DNA of 64,000 bases from Chryseobacterium defluvii (lineage in GTDB: Bacteria > Bacteroidota > Bacteroidia > Flavobacteriales > Weeksellaceae). Both the position numbers and the translations under genes were made by a program. Of this stretch, positions 15,392-24,572 are shown piece after piece. Each line of letters opens with the position of its first letter. Within the stretch, counting starts at the first letter, position 1. The stretch spans positions 620,001 to 684,000 of the forward strand of contig NZ_JACHLE010000001.1 in the NCBI RefSeq assembly GCF_014204415.1. Direction: 5' to 3'. A model generated the notes under the pieces. The model saw only the letters and a program-made list of their open reading frames with translations, searched no databases and had not been told where the DNA came from.

Positions 15392-16507
15392 ATGAAATTG
15401 TTTAACAAAAATATAATTCTGGCAGCGGCAAGTATCTCGCTGATGAGTTGTACACCAATTTATAAAAAAATGAACGTAGACAAAGAAACTTACGAAGGTC
15501 TTAATGACGGACTTTATGCCAATCTTCAAACCACGAAAGGAAATTTGATCGTGAAATTTGAAGACAAGAAGGCACCGGTAACTGTAGCCAACTTTATCGG
15601 TCTTGCAGAAGGGAAAATTGATAACAAAGCCAAAGCTAAGGGAACTCCTTTTTATGATGGGACGATCTTCCACAGGGTGATCAAGGATTTTATGATCCAG
15701 GGAGGCGATCCCCAGGGAACAGGAGCAGGAGATCCCGGCTATAAATTCGATGATGAAAGAAATGATCTGAAGCATACCGGAAAAGGGATTTTATCTATGG
15801 CGAATTCAGGGCCGAATACCAATGGCTCCCAGTTCTTCATCACTGAGGTAGCGACTCCTTGGTTAGACGGAAGACATACTATCTTCGGTAAAGTGGTAAA
15901 GGGGGATGATGTGATCGATGCGATCGCCAATGTGGAAAAAGGTGCCCAGGATAAGCCTAAAACGGATATTGTTTTACAGAAGGTTTCCGTTTTTGGTAAA
16001 GGGGATGGATACAAGAACTACGATGCTGCCAAAACTTTCAATGAAGGAAAGTCTAAAATTGCAGAGAACAATAAAGCATTCTTAGCGAAAGAAGAAGCTG
16101 AAAGAAAAAGAAAAGAAGAAGAATTCAAAGCCAATCAGCTGAAAATGGTTGAAGATCTGAAAGCGGGAATGCAGAAAACAGAATCCGGATTATACTATAA
16201 GATCACCAAAACCACTGGCGGAAAAGCTCCGAAAGTAGGAGATAATGTATCTGTACATTATGCTGGTAAATTAGTGGACGGAACGGAGTTCGATTCTTCT
16301 TTCAAAAGAAACGAGCCGATCGAAATTCCTATCGGAATGGGAAGAGTGATCAAAGGATGGGATGAAGGGATCCTTTTATTAAAAGAAGGTGAAACGGCTA
16401 CATTACTGATCCCGCCGGCAATGGGTTATGGAGAAAGAGGAGCAGGAGGGGTGATCCCACCAAATGCCTGGTTAGTTTTCGATGTTGAGCTTGTAAAAGT
16501 GCAGTAA
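15392..16507 (+). CDS. Cyclophilin-FKBP dual peptidyl-prolyl isomerase lipoprotein
   Basis: A 371-aa lipoprotein (lipobox ending at Cys20, SLMSC) joining two unrelated isomerase folds. Residues about 40-205 are a cyclophilin domain with TIFHRVIKDFMIQGGDPQGT and NTNGSQFFIT. A Lys/Glu-rich helical linker follows (about 215-265). Residues about 270-371 are an FKBP domain with VSVHYAGKLVDGTEFDSS and GYGERGAGGVIPPNAWL. Dual-family immunophilins of this order are known from flavobacteria. The start codon follows the gldI stop directly, suggesting translational coupling. It probably helps fold periplasmic or outer-membrane clients. Confidence 0.93.
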   Translation: MKLFNKNIILAAASISLMSCTPIYKKMNVDKETYEGLNDGLYANLQTTKGNLIVKFEDKKAPVTVANFIGLAEGKIDNKAKAKGTPFYDGTIFHRVIKDFMIQGGDPQGTGAGDPGYKFDDERNDLKHTGKGILSMANSGPNTNGSQFFITEVATPWLDGRHTIFGKVVKGDDVIDAIANVEKGAQDKPKTDIVLQKVSVFGKGDGYKNYDAAKTFNEGKSKIAENNKAFLAKEEAERKRKEEEFKANQLKMVEDLKAGMQKTESGLYYKITKTTGGKAPKVGDNVSVHYAGKLVDGTEFDSSFKRNEPIEIPIGMGRVIKGWDEGILLLKEGETATLLIPPAMGYGERGAGGVIPPNAWLVFDVELVKVQ

Positions 16508-16529
16508 TTGACACTGAAATATAATTTTG

Positions 16530-16548
16530 AACCGTCCTTTGGACGGTT
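16530..16548 (+). terminator. Terminator of the gldI operon
   Basis: AACCGTCC, loop TTT, GGACGGTT and a long T run. Confidence 0.9.
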
Positions 16549-16640
16549 TTTTTTGTTTTATTCCGTTTTAACTATATTGAAATTCATGCTTATTGGATTT
16601 AGTATAATTAGAAAACATTATTTTAGCATAAAATAAACTC

Positions 16641-17804
16641 ATGAAGAAAATTCTACACTTATTTTTTGCTTTTTATGTAATTACTATATCGGCACAGGGG
16701 AAAAGGTTTTTTGAAGACGGGGAAGTACAGCTTATCCATCCTGTAGAGAAAATCAATCTGCAATATGTGCATAACCTGCCTTTTGTAAAGGCCACGATTA
16801 ACGGGAAGCTGTACAATTTCCTTTTTGATTCCGGGGCTCCGACGGTGATTTCTACCGCTATCTATGAGGAATTGAAACTGGAGAAAAAGCATAAAGCTAA
16901 AGTGAAGGATTCCCAGAAAAATAAACAGGAGCAGATTTTTACCCAGCTTCCGGAAATGACCATTGATCAAGTGGTTTTCAAAAACTTCGGGGTAGTTGTG
17001 ATGGACCTGACTAAATCGGAATTGGGATGCTTCAAGATTGATGGTATTATCGGAGCCAATCAGATGGCCAAGCTGTTCTGGAAGGTGAATTATTCTGAAA
17101 ACTCACTGGAGGCCACAAAAAACCTTTCCGCCTTTTCATTGACCGGTTATGATACGGTGATCCCGTTTGATCCGAAAACCCAGAAAACACCTGTGGTGGA
17201 AACCACGATTTCAGGCAAAAAGATTGATCTTACTTTTGATACAGGGTTTACGGGAAGATTCAGGGTCTCTGATGGTAATTATGACCCTAAAAATCTTAAC
17301 AATAGTGTTGAAACATATGGTGTGAATGCGGTGGGAGCTTTTGGCACAGGAAAGCCGGAAACTGGCTATATATTTAAAACAGATGAGCTTCCGTTGGGAA
17401 ATACCCGATTCAACAACGAAATTATAATGACAGGGAATTCCAACCTGGTCGGAAATGAATTTTTTGAGAATTTTTCTTTCATCATGGACTGGAAGGATAA
17501 CAAGATTTATATGAAACGTATTAAGAATATCCCTGCAAAGCTGGAGTCTTTTGGTTTTGGGTATCGTTTTATTGAAGCAAAACCTGTGGTTTCCTTCGTC
17601 TTCAAAGAAGAAAATCTTCCGGTTCAGATCGATGATACCATTATCAGCATCAATGATACGGCTTTTGATAATCTTGATAAAGAGTCTGCATGCCATTATT
17701 TTATCAACAGGATAGAAAAGAACCTGAAAACAATTCATATAAAGCTGAAAAGAAACGGAACTGTTCTAGATCTCAATATGGATAAGAAAGAATATTTGAA
17801 GTAG
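16641..17804 (+). CDS. Secreted retropepsin-like aspartyl protease with PDZ-like C-terminus
   Basis: A 387-aa protein with a signal peptide ending near residue 19 (TISAQG). It has two aspartyl-protease-like halves: FLFDSGAPTVIS (D63) and LTFDTGFTGRF near residue 197, as in bacterial clan AA proteases. The C-terminal region around residues 325-380, including QIDDTIISIND, resembles a PDZ domain. It is probably periplasmic; the substrate is unknown. A small exported protein gene follows 21 bases downstream. Confidence 0.82.
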   Translation: MKKILHLFFAFYVITISAQGKRFFEDGEVQLIHPVEKINLQYVHNLPFVKATINGKLYNFLFDSGAPTVISTAIYEELKLEKKHKAKVKDSQKNKQEQIFTQLPEMTIDQVVFKNFGVVVMDLTKSELGCFKIDGIIGANQMAKLFWKVNYSENSLEATKNLSAFSLTGYDTVIPFDPKTQKTPVVETTISGKKIDLTFDTGFTGRFRVSDGNYDPKNLNNSVETYGVNAVGAFGTGKPETGYIFKTDELPLGNTRFNNEIIMTGNSNLVGNEFFENFSFIMDWKDNKIYMKRIKNIPAKLESFGFGYRFIEAKPVVSFVFKEENLPVQIDDTIISINDTAFDNLDKESACHYFINRIEKNLKTIHIKLKRNGTVLDLNMDKKEYLK

Positions 17805-17825
17805 GATTTATTACAGAATACAGAT

Positions 17826-18149
17826 ATGAAAAAGTTATTTCCGGTTTTATTCCTGATCTTTAGTCTAATGGTATCTGGCCAGAAAACGAAATCTTCTGCC
17901 GGAAAAAATTATGTAAGCTTTGTGACGTTACTTGACATTAAAAGCCCTACAAAAGATGAAGGCTATCCCATCAACGGGTATATGGTGAATTTAGATTATG
18001 AGAAAATCAAAAAGCTTAACGGCAGGAAAGTAAGGATCTCCGGAAAAGTGATTACTGTTAAAGGACTTACTAAAGAAGGAGGATTACAGCAGGGGAGATA
18101 TGAGGATACCCGGCATATCCTGAATCCTAAAATAAAAGTTTTAAACTGA
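17826..18149 (+). CDS. Small exported protein of unknown function
   Basis: A 107-aa protein with a signal peptide (MKKLFPVLFLIFSLMVSGQ). The mature part of about 88 residues is predicted to be mainly beta, with basic strand-like segments such as GRKVRISGKVITVKG that recall an OB-type fold, but no family was recognised. It follows the aspartyl protease gene closely in the same direction and may be in its operon. Confidence 0.65.
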   Translation: MKKLFPVLFLIFSLMVSGQKTKSSAGKNYVSFVTLLDIKSPTKDEGYPINGYMVNLDYEKIKKLNGRKVRISGKVITVKGLTKEGGLQQGRYEDTRHILNPKIKVLN

Positions 18150-18190
18150 TCCGGTAGTCAATAAAAGAGGTTATCTAAGGAATCAGCAAT

Positions 18191-18217
18191 TGTCATTCTG
18201 AGCCTGTCGAAGAATCT
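18191..18217. repeat. Dispersed intergenic repeat copy
   Basis: The sequence TGTCATTCTGAGCCTGTCGA and the following AGAATCT match a repeat type common between bacterial genes. A degenerate relative lies at 6254-6276. Confidence 0.5.
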
Positions 18218-18252
18218 CTAAAGTGAATCGTTTGAGACAATCTTGCTGCATT

Positions 18253-19611
18253 TTACCAGTTTTTATCGATCATATAAATGAGCTGTGTCATCACCACAGC
18301 ACCCAGGAGCAGTTCTCTTCGGTTTACTTTTTCGAAAGTATCTTCTTCAGTGTGATGGATATCGAAATACCTCTGGGAATCAGGGACAAGCCCTGCGGCA
18401 GGAACCCCCATGTCATGAAGCGGGTAAAGATCTGTGCCGGAATGCCTTCTTTCAAAATGATAAACTCCATAAGGAAAGAATAAGCCTGCCCAGCTTTTGA
18501 TCTGGTTTCTTTTGTTATCATCCATTTCCAGGGAGATCCCTCTTGGGGTAAATCCTCCGGCGTCGGATTCTATGGCAAAAAGATGCTTTTCTCCATTCTC
18601 TTTTACAGTTTTCCCATATTGTATTCCGCCTTTTACCCCGTTTTCCTCATTGGCAAAACATACTACCCGGATGGTATGGTTATTGGGTATCCCTAGTTTT
18701 TTGAAAGTCCTTAAAACCTCAATGCTCTGCACAATTCCGGCGCCGTCATCATGGGCACCTTCACCCACATCCCACGAATCCAGATGCCCACCAACTACAA
18801 TAACGTTCCGGTCTTTTTTACCTGCGATTTCCCCGATAACAGAGTGGGTGGGCTTTTCGCCTTTCATTCCGCAATTGGAGTTCAGTTTTGCGGTAACTTT
18901 TTGAGATCTTAATAGCTTTTCAAGCTCATCAGCTGTTGTATTTCCTATGGCTACCGCCGGAATTTTTGTAATGCTTTCTTCATACCGCATGGATCCGGTA
19001 TGTGGAACATCATCAAATGCGGAAGAAAGTGACCGGATAATAGCAAATTTGCCTCCTTTCTTTGCCGTCAGTGAAGCGGCAGTCGCTCTGTATATAGCAG
19101 CATCTCCATATCCTCTGAATGTTTCTACATAAGACTGGCTGAAAGGGTAGTTGAAAAAAATGATCTTATCTTTTACGTTTTCAGCATGAAGCTTTTCATA
19201 TTCTTCCAAAGATCTCACCATAATAATCTCTCCGGAAACATCTTTTCCACCGGTACCTTCAGAATTTCCCAGGGAAAGCATTTTCAGGCTTTTCCATGAT
19301 CCGCCGGAAGTCCTGATATGCAGGGATTCTTTTCCTCTTTCCCATAACGGAACTATTACTTCCTGAAGCCATACTTTATCAGCACCGGCCTCACGAAGTT
19401 TCTGAGCAGACCATTGTACCGATTTTTCGTAGCCTTGAGATCCGCTCAGGCGATGGCCTATATTTTTGGTCAGATCTTTAAGCTCCGTATATGCTTTTCC
19501 ATTATTTAATATTTCTGTTGAAATGTTACTAAATTGTATAGAATCTTCTTTAGACTGGCTAAAGGCAGCTATGCTTAAAAGTAGTAATGAAGTTCCTAGT
19601 ATCTTTTTCAT
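18253..19611 (-). CDS. M28 family metallopeptidase, active copy
   Basis: Secreted aminopeptidase or carboxypeptidase Q-like enzyme of 452 aa with signal peptide ending near residue 18. A protease-associated insert precedes the catalytic domain. All expected di-zinc residues are present: H276 in GGHLDSWD, D288 in GAHDDGAG, the catalytic base and ligand E322/E323 in ANEENG, D350 in ESDAGG and H420 in DIHHTEEDT. The substrate-side segment HSGTDLYPLHDMGVP is also intact. It lies three bases downstream of a paralog on the same strand, so the two are probably co-translated, and it is the only one of the pair that looks catalytic. Confidence 0.92.
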   Translation of the reverse strand: MKKILGTSLLLLSIAAFSQSKEDSIQFSNISTEILNNGKAYTELKDLTKNIGHRLSGSQGYEKSVQWSAQKLREAGADKVWLQEVIVPLWERGKESLHIRTSGGSWKSLKMLSLGNSEGTGGKDVSGEIIMVRSLEEYEKLHAENVKDKIIFFNYPFSQSYVETFRGYGDAAIYRATAASLTAKKGGKFAIIRSLSSAFDDVPHTGSMRYEESITKIPAVAIGNTTADELEKLLRSQKVTAKLNSNCGMKGEKPTHSVIGEIAGKKDRNVIVVGGHLDSWDVGEGAHDDGAGIVQSIEVLRTFKKLGIPNNHTIRVVCFANEENGVKGGIQYGKTVKENGEKHLFAIESDAGGFTPRGISLEMDDNKRNQIKSWAGLFFPYGVYHFERRHSGTDLYPLHDMGVPAAGLVPDSQRYFDIHHTEEDTFEKVNRRELLLGAVVMTQLIYMIDKNW

Positions 19612-19614
19612 TCT

Positions 19615-21018
19615 TTACCAGTTTTTATCAATCATGAAGATCATCTGTGTCATGGCAACTGCACCTAATAAAAGTTCCCGTTTATTTACTTTATCGAAGG
19701 TATCTTCAACAGAATGATGATGGTCAAAATATCTTTGGGTATCCACTACCAGCTCTGCCAGAGGAATATCAAGTTTTTTTAAAGGAGAAACGTCCTGTGT
19801 AGCATTCAATTGGTCGAAGTCATAAACACCATAAGGCTGAAAATAGTTTTTCCATTCGAATACGAGCCTTCTTCTCTGAGGAGGCATATCTAAAGAAAAG
19901 CCTCTCGGAGAATATCCTCCTGCGTCTGTACCCAGTGCGAAAACATGTTTTTCTTCTTTCTTTTTCACATATTCTGCATAAGTATCCCTTCCGTTCCCTC
20001 CGTTCTCACTGTTAGCGAAAAGAACTACTCTTATCGTATGATTATTGGTTATTCCTAAGCTTTTAAGTGTTCTCAGTACTTCAAGACATTGCACCACACC
20101 TGCACCATCGTCATGGGCCCCTTCTACAAAATCCCAGGAATCCAGTTGAGCACCCAGAAGAATAATCTTACTATCTTTATTTCCCGGGATTTCACCAATA
20201 ATATTATGGTTAACAGTTTCACCTTTTAGCTCGGCGGTCATATTCAGTTTGGCTTTTACAGACTGTTTTTTCAGTAATCTTTCAAGCTCATCAGCAGACT
20301 TTACCCCGATGGTTACGGCGGGAATCCTTGTTTTGTCATCAGCTTCATAATAGATCTGCTTGGCATGGGGGGTATCATCGGAGTCTGTAGTTAAAGATCG
20401 GATAATTAAACCCCTGGCTCCTTTTTTTCCGATAACGGAAGCTGATAACAGTCGTGATTTGGCAGCTATTAAATAGGCATTTACGGTATTAACTATGGTC
20501 TGATCTATCGGGTAGTTGACAAATATGATTTTGTCCTTGACCTGGGGATAAGTTAATGCATTAAGCTCAGTGACATCTTGTACAAGAAGGATATCTGCGA
20601 CAAGGTCTTTTCCGCCTGTACCTTCAGAATTTCCAAAGGAAAGCATTCTGATGTTTTTCCATTCCCCGTTTTCCGTTTTTATTTGCAGGGATTCTTTTCC
20701 TCTGACCCATATAGGAACTTTTACATTCTGTTTCCATATGGTTTCTGCGCCGGCTTCTTTCAGTTTTCTTTCCGCCCATTCGGTAGCTTTGGTGTAGCCT
20801 GCAGTTCCGCTGAATCGGGATCCGATCCCTTTTGTAAGCTCTGCAAGATTGTCGTAAGCTGTCCCATGAGTTAAGATCTCATCTGATATTTTTTTGAATT
20901 CTTCATGGTAATTGAACTTGGCAACCGGGCTTTTAGCTATTTTTTTTTGTGGTTTTTTTTGAGAAAATAAAAATCCACCCAAAAAGAGTGGAAGTATGAG
21001 AATGAATATTTTTTTCAT
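19615..21018 (-). CDS. M28 peptidase paralog lacking catalytic residues (probable pseudoenzyme)
   Basis: A 467-aa secreted paralog of the next gene, colinear along its whole length. At the active-site positions the first zinc ligand His is Gln291 (GAQLDSWD), the catalytic base Glu is Ser337 (ANSENG), and the conserved HSGTDLYP segment is NATQDVSP. The other ligands D303, E338, D365 and the His pair at 434-435 are kept. The frame is intact and codon use looks normal, so this is not decay of a dead gene. It may be a binding or regulatory partner of the active copy, or have a changed activity. The signal peptide is followed by a Lys-rich stretch (about 21-35). Confidence 0.88.
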   Translation of the reverse strand: MKKIFILILPLFLGGFLFSQKKPQKKIAKSPVAKFNYHEEFKKISDEILTHGTAYDNLAELTKGIGSRFSGTAGYTKATEWAERKLKEAGAETIWKQNVKVPIWVRGKESLQIKTENGEWKNIRMLSFGNSEGTGGKDLVADILLVQDVTELNALTYPQVKDKIIFVNYPIDQTIVNTVNAYLIAAKSRLLSASVIGKKGARGLIIRSLTTDSDDTPHAKQIYYEADDKTRIPAVTIGVKSADELERLLKKQSVKAKLNMTAELKGETVNHNIIGEIPGNKDSKIILLGAQLDSWDFVEGAHDDGAGVVQCLEVLRTLKSLGITNNHTIRVVLFANSENGGNGRDTYAEYVKKKEEKHVFALGTDAGGYSPRGFSLDMPPQRRRLVFEWKNYFQPYGVYDFDQLNATQDVSPLKKLDIPLAELVVDTQRYFDHHHSVEDTFDKVNKRELLLGAVAMTQMIFMIDKNW

Positions 21019-21073
21019 TTTTTATTTACCTTTTCTTTTCCGTGTATAAAAGTAGGGAAAAATTAGTAATATA

Positions 21074-22318
21074 TTAAGATTTCATATCATACATTAGCAG
21101 TGCGGTAACCAATTTCGGCTCAATGAACGTACATTTTGGAGGCATGCTTAATTTCTGGTCGGAAATCCTGATCATATCATTAAAGCTTACGGGATAAATT
21201 CCGAAACCTACCTTTCCTTCGCCACTATCAATTCTTTCTTTTAGAATATTAATTCCTTCAATATTGGAAGTTCCTTTGATATAGGAGATCTTATCTGAAC
21301 TGTCAGGATCTTCTATTTTCAGGATACTTTTAAATATATATTTATCTAAAAGATGGTGATCCAGATTGTCCAGAGACATTTCCTGAGACCGAAGGTCGTG
21401 TTTTACATGAAGAGAATAAAATTTCCCTCCCAGATACATGGAAATATGAAATTTCTGCGAAGGATAATAGGGAGTGTGGCCTTTTTCGTGAATTAAAAAA
21501 TAGTGTTCAAGCCCTTTCAGGAATTCTTCATTGGATTGCCCATTCAGATCACTCAGGATCCTGTTGTAATCGTGGATCTTGATAGACTGGTTGGAAACTA
21601 TAAAACTGTAGACGAAATTGTAAGGTTCTGTGCCATTATGCCTTTTGTTCTTTTCTTTCTGATGCACGGCATTCAAAGCGGTAGAGCCTATCCTGTGGTG
21701 GCCGTCTGCAATATAGAAAGAGTCGATCTGATCGATCACTTCCTTAAATTGCTGCAACTTTAAACGATTGTCTATTCTCCAGATCTTATGCCTGATCCCC
21801 TTTGAGTCCACATGATTAAAAATAGGAACGTTCTTCTCCTCATGATTCATCAGAAGCTCGATCTTTGAATTGGCAGGATAGGTAAGAAGTACAGGTTCTG
21901 CCTGCAAATTTACTTTTTCCAGGTAGTGGGCCAGTTTTTCTTTTTTCTGGGGAATGGTACTTTCATGCCTTTTGATCTTTCCGTTCTGGAAATCTTCTAT
22001 ACTCGCCAAGCCGAGAAGTCCCCGGAAGACCTGTTTACCGGGATAGATCTGCTCATAAAGATAATACGCCGAATTGTCCTGGACCAGCTTTTTCTCATCC
22101 AGGAGTTCTTCAAATGTAGATCGGATCTTTCTCAGGTTCCGGTCTATATCTTTGGATTTACTTACTACATATGGTTTTATCATATGGATATAAGTGTCTT
22201 CAACTTGGGCTTTTTCCGCAATTTCTTCCTGGGTGAAATTATCCAGGGGATGGGTAGGGAAACTGCTCTCAAGGTCTTTATGAGGCCGTATTCCGCGAAA
22301 AGGTTTAAAAACAGGCAT
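21074..22318 (-). CDS. DUF1015 family protein
   Basis: A 414-aa soluble protein of the DUF1015 family, conserved in bacteria and often near serine biosynthesis genes. It begins with the family-typical PFRGIRP and contains YIADGHHRIGS around residue 200, the best conserved motif. No catalytic function is established. It begins two bases downstream of the serA stop on the same strand, so it probably belongs to the serine operon. No signal peptide or membrane segments. Confidence 0.88.
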   Translation of the reverse strand: MPVFKPFRGIRPHKDLESSFPTHPLDNFTQEEIAEKAQVEDTYIHMIKPYVVSKSKDIDRNLRKIRSTFEELLDEKKLVQDNSAYYLYEQIYPGKQVFRGLLGLASIEDFQNGKIKRHESTIPQKKEKLAHYLEKVNLQAEPVLLTYPANSKIELLMNHEEKNVPIFNHVDSKGIRHKIWRIDNRLKLQQFKEVIDQIDSFYIADGHHRIGSTALNAVHQKEKNKRHNGTEPYNFVYSFIVSNQSIKIHDYNRILSDLNGQSNEEFLKGLEHYFLIHEKGHTPYYPSQKFHISMYLGGKFYSLHVKHDLRSQEMSLDNLDHHLLDKYIFKSILKIEDPDSSDKISYIKGTSNIEGINILKERIDSGEGKVGFGIYPVSFNDMIRISDQKLSMPPKCTFIEPKLVTALLMYDMKS

Positions 22319-22320
22319 AT

Positions 22321-23286
22321 TTAATTTATAGTTTCTTTTTTTAGCTTAATGATTTGTTCCGCAAGTTCAATTCCTATTTTTTCCTGCGCATCTATTGTAT
22401 TTCCACCTACATGCGGGGAAAGGGACAGCGCCGGATTCATAAGTAACGGCAGCTCGGGATTGGGTTCACTTTCAAAAACATCAAGGGCCGCTCCTGCCAC
22501 TTTACCAGACTCAATAAAATCGAGCAAGGTGACTTCGTTAATGACTCCTCCTCTTGCCGTATTCACGATATAAACACCATCTTTCATTTTTTCAAACTGG
22601 GGAGTATCTATAATGTATTCAGTGGTTTTTGGCGTATTGATGCTGATGAAATCCGTATCTTTAAGGAAGGCATCGGTATCATTGGTGGATGTAATTTCAA
22701 AATTAACGGTCTGACCGTCAAAAAAATCCAGCGTAAGGGCTTCGGTTCGGGGTTTTCTGGTCAATACTTTAACTTTCATACCCAATGCGATCCCCATTTT
22801 CACTACTTCCTGTCCTATGCTTCCGAAACCGATAACTCCCAGTGTTTTTCCTGAAAGCTCGTAGGCATTGCTGAACGATTTCTTCAATGCATTGAAATGG
22901 GTTTCTCCTTCCAGCGGCATCAGCCTGTTGGCCTCATGAAGGAATCTTGCCAGTGAGAAAAAATGGCCAAAAACCAACTCAGCTACAGATTTTGAAGACG
23001 CCGTAGGGGTATTGATCACCTTTATGCCTTTGCTTCTTGCGTATTCCACATCAATATTATCCATACCTATACCGCCTCTCCCGATAATTCTGAGAGTAGG
23101 GCAGGCATCAATAACGTCTTGTTTTACTTTGGTCGCACTTCTTACAAGAAGAACATCCACATTATTCTCATTAATGAAATTAATAACATGGTCCTGGGCA
23201 ACACGGTTGTCCAGAAGTTCAATTCCTGATTCTTTTAGAGCCAGTTCCCCGGCTTTCGAAATGCCATCGTTAGCTAAGACTTTCAT
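22321..23286 (-). CDS. serA: D-3-phosphoglycerate dehydrogenase
   Basis: First enzyme of serine synthesis, oxidising 3-phosphoglycerate with NAD. The 321-aa protein has the D-2-hydroxyacid dehydrogenase layout: an N-terminal substrate domain, the Rossmann motif GVIGFGSIGQE near residue 150, the catalytic arginine region NTARGGVINE, and the histidine in LSPHVGG near the C-terminus. It lacks the C-terminal ACT domain of the E. coli enzyme. The serC-serA order, next to a DUF1015 gene, supports phosphoglycerate as substrate over other hydroxyacids. Confidence 0.9.
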   Translation of the reverse strand: MKVLANDGISKAGELALKESGIELLDNRVAQDHVINFINENNVDVLLVRSATKVKQDVIDACPTLRIIGRGGIGMDNIDVEYARSKGIKVINTPTASSKSVAELVFGHFFSLARFLHEANRLMPLEGETHFNALKKSFSNAYELSGKTLGVIGFGSIGQEVVKMGIALGMKVKVLTRKPRTEALTLDFFDGQTVNFEITSTNDTDAFLKDTDFISINTPKTTEYIIDTPQFEKMKDGVYIVNTARGGVINEVTLLDFIESGKVAGAALDVFESEPNPELPLLMNPALSLSPHVGGNTIDAQEKIGIELAEQIIKLKKETIN

Positions 23287-23398
23287 AGTTTTATTTTAAT
23301 TCAAAACTTAAAGATTTAAAGGTTTTAAACTGGCGCAAAATAATAAAATTATATATAATGGCAATAATTCTTTAAGTTGTTGATTTTTAATATTTTAA

Positions 23399-24463
23399 TT
23401 ACTTTATCGATCTCATCACATCTACCAAAACCTGAACGCTTTCGATAGGTAAGGCATTGTATAAACTTGCCCTGTATCCGCCTAAGCTTCTGTGCCCGTT
23501 CAGTCCGTTGATTCTTGCTGCTTTCCAGGCCGTGTCAAATGCCTCTTTTTTACTCTCATCCAGCAACTTGAAAGAAACATTCATCAATGAACGGTCTTCC
23601 TTTACACAGAAAGTTTCAAATAAAGGGTTGCTGTCGATCTCATCATATAAAAGTTGTGCTTTTGCTTCATTTCTCTGCTCGGCTGCTGCTATTCCTCCAT
23701 TATTTTCCAGATGCTGAAGGGTAAGCAGAGAGGCATATACAGGGAAAACAGGTGGTGTATTGTACATGGATTCCTTTGCAATATGCTGGGAATAATCTAA
23801 CATGGACAGCATATTTTCTCTTCCCGTTTTACCCAGGATCTCTTTTTTTACCACCACTAGTGTAACTCCCGCAGGTCCCATATTTTTCTGGGCACCGGCA
23901 TAGATCAGGTCGAATTTTGAGAAGTCCAGTTGTCTTGAGAAAATATCTGAGCTCATATCACACACCATCAGGGTATCCACTTCCGGGAAAGACTTCATTT
24001 GAGTTCCATAGATCGTATTATTTGAAGTGCAATGAAAATAATCATAATCTGAAGATACCGTATAGCCTTTCGGAATGAAAGAGTAGTTCTCTTCCTTTGA
24101 AGAGCCTACAACGTCTACATTGCCTAATTTTTTAGCTTCCTTGATTGCTCCTGCAGCCCAAGTTCCTGTATCCAGGTAAGCCGCTTTTCCACCTACTTTC
24201 AGAAGGTTGTAAGGTACCATGGCAAACTGGAGGCTGGCCCCACCGCCTAAATATAAAACTTCATAATCATCACCCAGATTCATCAGCCTCTTTACTATGG
24301 CACGCGCTTCATCCATTACGGGAACAAAATCCTTGCTTCTGTGGGAAATCTCAAGGATGGATAAACCGATACCGTTAAAATCTAAGATAGCTTCTGCTGA
24401 TTTTTGAAATACCTCCTGCGGTAGTATGCATGGTCCTGCGCTGAAATTGTGCTTTTTGCTCAT
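23399..24463 (-). CDS. serC: Phosphoserine aminotransferase
   Basis: PLP enzyme converting 3-phosphohydroxypyruvate to phosphoserine, 354 aa. It starts HNFSAGPCILP, has GGASLQFAMVPYNL, the PLP lysine in YAGAQKNMGPAG and the C-terminal GHRSLGGYRASLYNA, all typical of SerC. Together with serA it supplies phosphoserine; no phosphatase gene is in the window. A hairpin and a very short ORF precede the start codon on the coding strand. Confidence 0.96.
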   Translation of the reverse strand: MSKKHNFSAGPCILPQEVFQKSAEAILDFNGIGLSILEISHRSKDFVPVMDEARAIVKRLMNLGDDYEVLYLGGGASLQFAMVPYNLLKVGGKAAYLDTGTWAAGAIKEAKKLGNVDVVGSSKEENYSFIPKGYTVSSDYDYFHCTSNNTIYGTQMKSFPEVDTLMVCDMSSDIFSRQLDFSKFDLIYAGAQKNMGPAGVTLVVVKKEILGKTGRENMLSMLDYSQHIAKESMYNTPPVFPVYASLLTLQHLENNGGIAAAEQRNEAKAQLLYDEIDSNPLFETFCVKEDRSLMNVSFKLLDESKKEAFDTAWKAARINGLNGHRSLGGYRASLYNALPIESVQVLVDVMRSIK

Positions 24464-24467
24464 ATTT

Positions 24468-24506
24468 TTATTTTGTTTTACAGGACTGGCTGTCCTGTGG
24501 TTTCAT
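24468..24506 (-). CDS. Possible 12-residue ORF upstream of serC
   Basis: Reads MKPQDSQSCKTK and stops four bases before the serC ATG. It contains two Ser and one Cys and spans a perfect hairpin. It could be a leader peptide or chance; evidence is thin. Confidence 0.2.
   Translation of the reverse strand: MKPQDSQSCKTK
24480..24498. promoter_or_regulatory. Hairpin in the serC leader
   Basis: ACAGGAC, loop TGGCT, GTCCTGT; a 7-bp perfect stem that would end 16 bases before the serC start codon on the coding strand. Possible translational or mRNA-stability element. Confidence 0.35.
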
Positions 24507-24543
24507 TTTTATTTTTGATCAGATTTTATATTAAAATTAAAAA

Positions 24544-24566
24544 CCGTCTCATATTGGATGAGACGG
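24544..24566 (-). terminator. Ferredoxin gene terminator
   Basis: CCGTCTCAT, loop ATTGG, ATGAGACGG; on the minus strand the stem is followed by TTTTTAATTTT. Confidence 0.85.
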
Positions 24567-24572
24567 AGCTTT

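Noticed and set aside
18285..20874. Long plus-strand frames opposite the M28 peptidase genes
   Set aside because: Both minus-strand genes are full-length and motif-complete or colinear; the plus-strand frames have no recognisable domains.
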